Below are positions 59,601 through 64,000 of a DNA stretch of 64,000 nt, piece after piece. Under the pieces are notes generated by a model that was not told the origin of the DNA, did not search any database, and was given only the letters and a program-made list of their open reading frames with translations. The stretch's first letter is position 1, and every line of letters starts with the position of its first letter. Position numbers and translations under genes: made by a program. Location: the NCBI RefSeq assembly GCF_009389715.1, contig NC_052397.1, positions 10,551,595 through 10,615,594 on the forward strand. Direction: 5' to 3'. The DNA is from Phoenix dactylifera (taxonomy: Eukaryota > Streptophyta > Magnoliopsida > Arecales > Arecaceae).

Positions 59601-60257
59601 CTTAACAAGCACCTTATCCACAGCATCCTCTGAATCAAAAGTAATGAATCCGAAGCCCCTCGGCCTTTGTGTGTTGTGATCATACATAACAACAACATCA
59701 GTGATAGTCCCAAACTGGTCGAAGTAATTCTTGAAGTCGGCCTCAGTTACACTGGAAGCCAGGCCTCCAACAAATATCTTTTTGGTGCGACCAGGAGCTG
59801 GAGAACCATGGGCATTAGTGCTGTTTCTCTTAAGGATGTGCTGGTCATCTCTCGGAACAGCTTTCTTCGCCTCTACCTGCAAAATTCATTGGCCAAAAAC
59901 TCGAATCATATTCAGCAAAGGGCTAATTTCCAGAAATCCTATAACACTGGCAATGGCAAAAAATTGGATAATACTTAATAGGCATGAATCTGAGTAGAAT
60001 TGAAAAGAATTGACAGGCAGAGGTGAAGTGGCTACCATCCGGCCATCGATCATGTGTTTCTCCTTGACAACTCTCTCTGCGACGCCGGGGTCCGCAAACA
60101 CGACGAACCCGAATCCGCGCGCACGGCCGGTGTTCCGGTCCTTCATGATGACGGCCTCCACCACGTCCCCGAAACTCTCGAAGTACTCCCGGAGGCGGTC
60201 TTCATTGGTGTCCCAAGAAATACCTCCGATAAAAAGTTTTCCAAGATCCGACTCCAT
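56611..60257 (-). CDS. hnRNP1/Musashi-like RNA-binding protein, two RRMs plus Gly-rich tail (478 aa)
   Basis: Coding exons on the minus strand: 60257-60036, 59876-58676 and 56624-56611; introns 159 bp and 2051 bp, all GT-AG. Exon 1 starts MESDLGKLFIGGI. RRM1 has RNP2 LFIGGI (8-13) and RNP1 RGFGFVVF (47-54). RRM2 has RNP2 IFVGGL (108-113) and RNP1 RGFGFITF (147-154), each followed by the VE(A/V)KKAVP signature. Residues 185-478 are rich in Gly, Ser, Asn and Tyr, like a low-complexity prion-like tail. The third exon gives only GIAA-stop, yielding NRQTNRGIAA, the ending I expect for this family. This nuclear RNA-binding class acts in mRNA processing. If the last intron is retained the tail would instead end GERLVQLDFISL. 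Confidence 0.92.
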
Positions 60258-60272
60258 CGTTTATTCTGCAAT

Positions 60273-60736
60273 CTGCTCATAGAAAAATCATCACCATGAC
60301 ACGAATCCAAACTCAAATCCAAAACAAACAGCTAATGTTCTTCATCTAATTCAACATCAAATCCAACAATAATATCTACCACATGAACCAGATCCAATCC
60401 AAAACACATAATTCAATAGTAAAACCGATGCGCACATAACAAAAAATAAAAAATCCAATTTTTCCAACATCCGATGAATTGGATAGCCAACAGATCTAAC
60501 AGACAGATGCATGGAAGAGAAGAGCAACAGAATCTAACACAAATCGCATAAAATCCAGCTAAAAATCCAAAGACTAAGCAAGGATTCCATCGAATTAGAT
60601 CGAGGAGCTCCAGATCCTTCCCGGATCGATCAAAGGCATATCCAGCACCAATAAAACATCGATAGAAGAGATAATTCAGATGGCATCGGCCATGAGGGAT
60701 AGAGGATGCGAGTGAGATCGAAGGAGGGCGGCTTAC
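60273..60736 (-). other. 5' UTR intron of the hnRNP gene
   Basis: Donor GGTCG|GTAAGC at 60736. Acceptor is either ATGAGCAG ending at 60273 or ATTGCAG ending at 60266. The region is AT-rich and lies just upstream of the start codon at 60257. Confidence 0.65.
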
Positions 60737-60856
60737 CGACCGATCTAAGACGCTTCGGATTCGAGTTCGAGAGGGGGATCGTCGCTCTCTCTCGCGCGCG
60801 CGATCTCTTTATTAAGATCTGGGAGTCGGCATCGGAAGAACAAGAGAGGGCCTCCT

Positions 60857-60866
60857 CATATATACT
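60857..60866 (-). promoter_or_regulatory. TATA box of the hnRNP gene
   Basis: GAGTATATATGAGG on the minus strand, about 120 bp before the 5' UTR donor at 60736. A (CG)n / (GA)n 'cgcgcgcgagagagag' tract lies in the first exon near 60,790-60,805. Confidence 0.6.
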
Positions 60867-60869
60867 CGC

Positions 60870-62780
60870 CCCAACGCCCCTCTCCTTTTGTTGAATGAAA
60901 GAAACTAGAACAAGGATCGAATTCCTCTTTCCCTGATTATTAACCTTTTCCTCTTCTTTCCTTTCCTTGAATTCCGCTCGCCTCAATTAACAAAGATAGG
61001 AAAGGAAGGAAAGAGCCCAAAACCATAAATATTTATATATGCATAAAGAAGAGAGAGAAGGAAAGAGAGATCTGGTGTATATGAGCTGGGAGAGAAGGTC
61101 ATGCGTGATGATGCCATGGTGCGTTGGATCTCAAAAAAAACTTGGCTAAAAATATTCTTTTCAGTAGCTATTATTTTTTTCTGATTTTTTAAAGTGGGGA
61201 AAAAATAAAAAGGAGATTATTGATTGGTCAAGTTCAGCGAGGAAAAGAAAAGATTATTGGTTGCTTGTCGATGAAAGTTAGGAAGTAATCAACCATGTGA
61301 TTTGGAGAGACTATCTTCGGTCATCTCGTTTAATCCATCAAGAACTGAGATTGCCTTTTTCTTTAACTATAAATTTTATCTTATTTAATAAAAATTATAA
61401 ATTTTATATTTTAGTTAAGAATAAAAAACATGATATTTTTAAGAATTCTTACCCGCATTCTCTTTGTAGTGGTCAAATAATGTGCACTCCTATTAAATTA
61501 TTGTGAGTTGGAGGAGATGTAGCAGGATAGATGGAACCACTTGAGGCCATGATACCACTTTGGATTTTATTTTATTTTGTATTTTTGGCTAACAATCAAT
61601 TTGGTATTCACTCTAACAATCAAATGATATGATTTATGTATGCTATTAAATGAATACTAGTTTTAACTTTGGGTATGCCGTCAATACAAGGGTAACTTTA
61701 AGACTTGCACCATGTTTAACTTTTTGATGCATTGTAAGCATTCAATTACAAACTTGAATTTTGAAGCCTCACACCAGAATGCAAAACGTTTAATGGGCAG
61801 AAACTTTTCTTCTCTAACTTGAGCCTGATCATGGTTCGAGTCAGACATTACTTGTGGCACATGAATATTCAAAGGTTGATCAATGATATTAATTCTGACT
61901 CTAATAGTAGATCTAATTAAAATTGTTATTTTGATTGTTTGATTTTGATGTAGTAAAAAAATCTGGAAATAAGTTAAAAGAAAGATAGTTGTAGGAGTTT
62001 CATATATAATTAAAAGGGGTGAATATATTGATAGAGAACTCTGGAGATTTAATAAATATACTTGTATCATTTATATTGGTATACTATATCAAAGCTTCTT
62101 TTCATGCATATACAATTATTAATAATGGGGTCTCGATTAGATCTAGTAGTCTCTAGACTAATTTAGAAGGATGAGACTATGACACAAATAATAACTCAGA
62201 TTTTTATTATTACTTTCCAAGTTCATTAAAATTATTCATCAATTATTAACTTACATAAATTTTCTTATTTATTTCCTTGGCAAGGCTTTTTATCCTATAT
62301 CTACCTTACTTCTATACTATGACTATCTAATTATCTAAATTTTATTTACTTTTGACTTTATTTGATGTTTAAGAATACAAATATTTGATTTACTTACATA
62401 TTCTTTTAGATATGATCATCCATACAAGTCCAAAGATAAGTTCTAAATAGATTGCATATGATTTTTATATCAATTATAGTTTGTTATAAACATTCTCACC
62501 CAAGGTGTATATCTCTTTCCTAATAAAGTTTTCAAGAGTAAAGTATTATTTCCTTATGTTAAGGATCATTCATGAGGTATAGTTTCGCATGGAATAATTA
62601 GTAGGAGGGAGAATGATTTACATAGCTGATTAGACCTTTTTAATGGCTTAAGCTTTTAGATCAAGTTGGGTTCCAACATATATATTAAGTCTATTGAAAT
62701 GTGGACTCCCTATTTGCAAGTGGTAATAAGAATCTCCATTTCTCCAACAACTTGTATTTTTTTTTCAAATTAGGGACAAG
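60870..62780. other. Intergenic, no gene seen
   Basis: AT-rich, short A- and T-runs; the 129-codon minus-strand frame at 61,681-62,070 is low-complexity and has no domain. Confidence 0.4.
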
Positions 62781-62789
62781 ATAATATAT

Positions 62790-63061
62790 GTCTCGATCTA
62801 TTTGTATATCCAAGCATATGCAGATGTGAACAACTTTAATTCACATCTCAGAAGTCTTCACCTATAGGTTAAATTTGTATTAGTATTTGCACCATTAAAT
62901 TAAATATGGATGGAGACACAAGTCTCTAATCAATCTATATCTATATCCAAATCTATTCAGATGTAGACAATATTGATTCATGTTCTCAGAAGTCTTTGCT
63001 CTTAAAATACATTTGTATTAGTATTTGTACTATCAAAATGAGTTTGGATTGGAGACACAGG
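62790..63061. repeat. Tandem duplication of about 130-140 bp
   Basis: Copies at 62,790-62,922 and 62,923-63,061 share in order 'atctat', 'tatccaa', 'cagatgt(g/a)', 'attca', 'ctcagaagtctt', 'atttgtattagtatttg' and 'ggagacaca'. They are diverged. Confidence 0.75.
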
Positions 63062-64000
63062 CATATGATTCATATTCAAATGTCTGAACTTTTGTGCAAT
63101 CGTATTTAGTATCGCATAGCTCACATAAATTTCAAAGGAAAAATAAATAACAATATCAACTCATTTTCTATTTAGAAAGAATAAATGAAACATTGGATGC
63201 TTGCATATTTTGAGCTAATAAACATAGAGCGGAATATATATCCTACACACGTAATTTATTTATTTGATTTAGATTTTTTATTTTTGATATCTATATAACT
63301 CTTGTAACCTCTTAACATGTATCCAAATTTTAACTTCTGGTCAATATGCATTCATGTACTTTGTTCCTATTCATAAAATATAAAATAGATATAGAAATAG
63401 AGTGCTTTTGATCAATATAATACAAATTTTAACTTATGTTTAGTTTCCCTTCAACCTCTTTTATGACAAGTTGGCAAACCTTGTTGTGTTGCAAATATGG
63501 TTGTTTTACAATTTTTTTATTTAGTCTACTTTTATAGGGATGTTGTTGGTTGCTATTTTTTCTTCTTGTTGAATAATTATCACATATACTTCCAAATTTC
63601 TGTTTGGATAGAGGAGTTTGGATTTATGCTCTAGAGTATTTTTATTAAAGCCCACTTTCTACCAACAAAAAAATAATGGTGAGGAAATAGCCTAAACTTT
63701 TAGAGACATACAAGAAATGATAAAGTTAAAGCAATGCTAATCTAAAAAAATAAAAGTAAAATGGAATTTACCTACTAAATATGAGAGGTGCGATTGTAGT
63801 GAATATCCATCCATCATCTGAACCTAATGATATTTGACATTAGATATGTAACTAATATTGGTTATTAAAATAAAGAAAACTAATAATATTTAGACTATCA
63901 AAATTTTGCAACCTCATAGATGGTACTCATTTTGAATTTTGGCAGCAAACTTGCTTTAAACTACTAATTTCCACCAACTAAGTCAGGACTTGGTCCCACT
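63062..64000. other. Intergenic, no gene seen
   Basis: AT-rich sequence without recognisable coding sequence or element ends up to the window edge. Confidence 0.4.

Overview
The window reads as nuclear DNA of a flowering plant, most likely a monocot and possibly a palm. The support is spliced genes with GT-AG introns, one very GC-rich gene of the kind common in monocots, and a dense load of plant transposons (Athila-type Ty3/gypsy, L1-like LINEs, hAT- and PIF/Harbinger-type elements). Species assignment is inference; no marker sequence fixes it.

Only three protein-coding genes look intact. (1) An ARM-repeat protein without a U-box (+, 5206-6656, two exons, 456 aa). (2) A C2-domain protein (+, 32907-34199, coding region in one exon, 5' UTR intron, 430 aa). 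(3) A two-RRM, glycine-rich hnRNP1/Musashi-like RNA-binding protein (-, 60257-56611, three coding exons, 478 aa), whose last coding exon holds only 14 coding bases after a 2 kb intron. The three genes do not form a pathway or operon; they are separate genes in a repeat-rich neighbourhood.

Region by region: 1-3060 is AT-rich with an LTR-like fragment and a LINE RNase H relic. 3077-4681 is a hAT-like element carrying a second hAT-like element with clear terminal inverted repeats. 5.2-7.1 kb is the ARM gene. 7.1-9.9 kb is intergenic with an inverted-repeat element. 9.9-14.9 kb is a decayed minus-strand LINE split by a non-autonomous LTR-type element whose long repeats carry about 50-bp minisatellites. 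About 15.7-16.1 kb is a PPR pseudogene. 17,731-28,766 is a complete, apparently very young Athila-type retrotransposon: 1581-bp LTRs with three differences seen, a perfect 5-bp target duplication, a tRNA-Asp primer site and one open 1783-aa gag-pol. 28.8-32.1 kb is intergenic, followed by the C2 gene. 34,779-36,334 is a PIF/Harbinger-like element with a GC-rich 51-bp tandem repeat. 36.3-45 kb is intergenic and includes a diverged tandem triplication. 45-51.1 kb holds three LINE 3' ends and a foldback element. 51-56.6 kb is mostly intergenic. 56.6-60.9 kb is the hnRNP gene. 61-64 kb is AT-rich and featureless apart from a tandem duplication.

Most other open frames come from low-complexity, GC-rich or LTR sequence and were rejected. 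No CRISPR, tRNA or rRNA gene could be supported.
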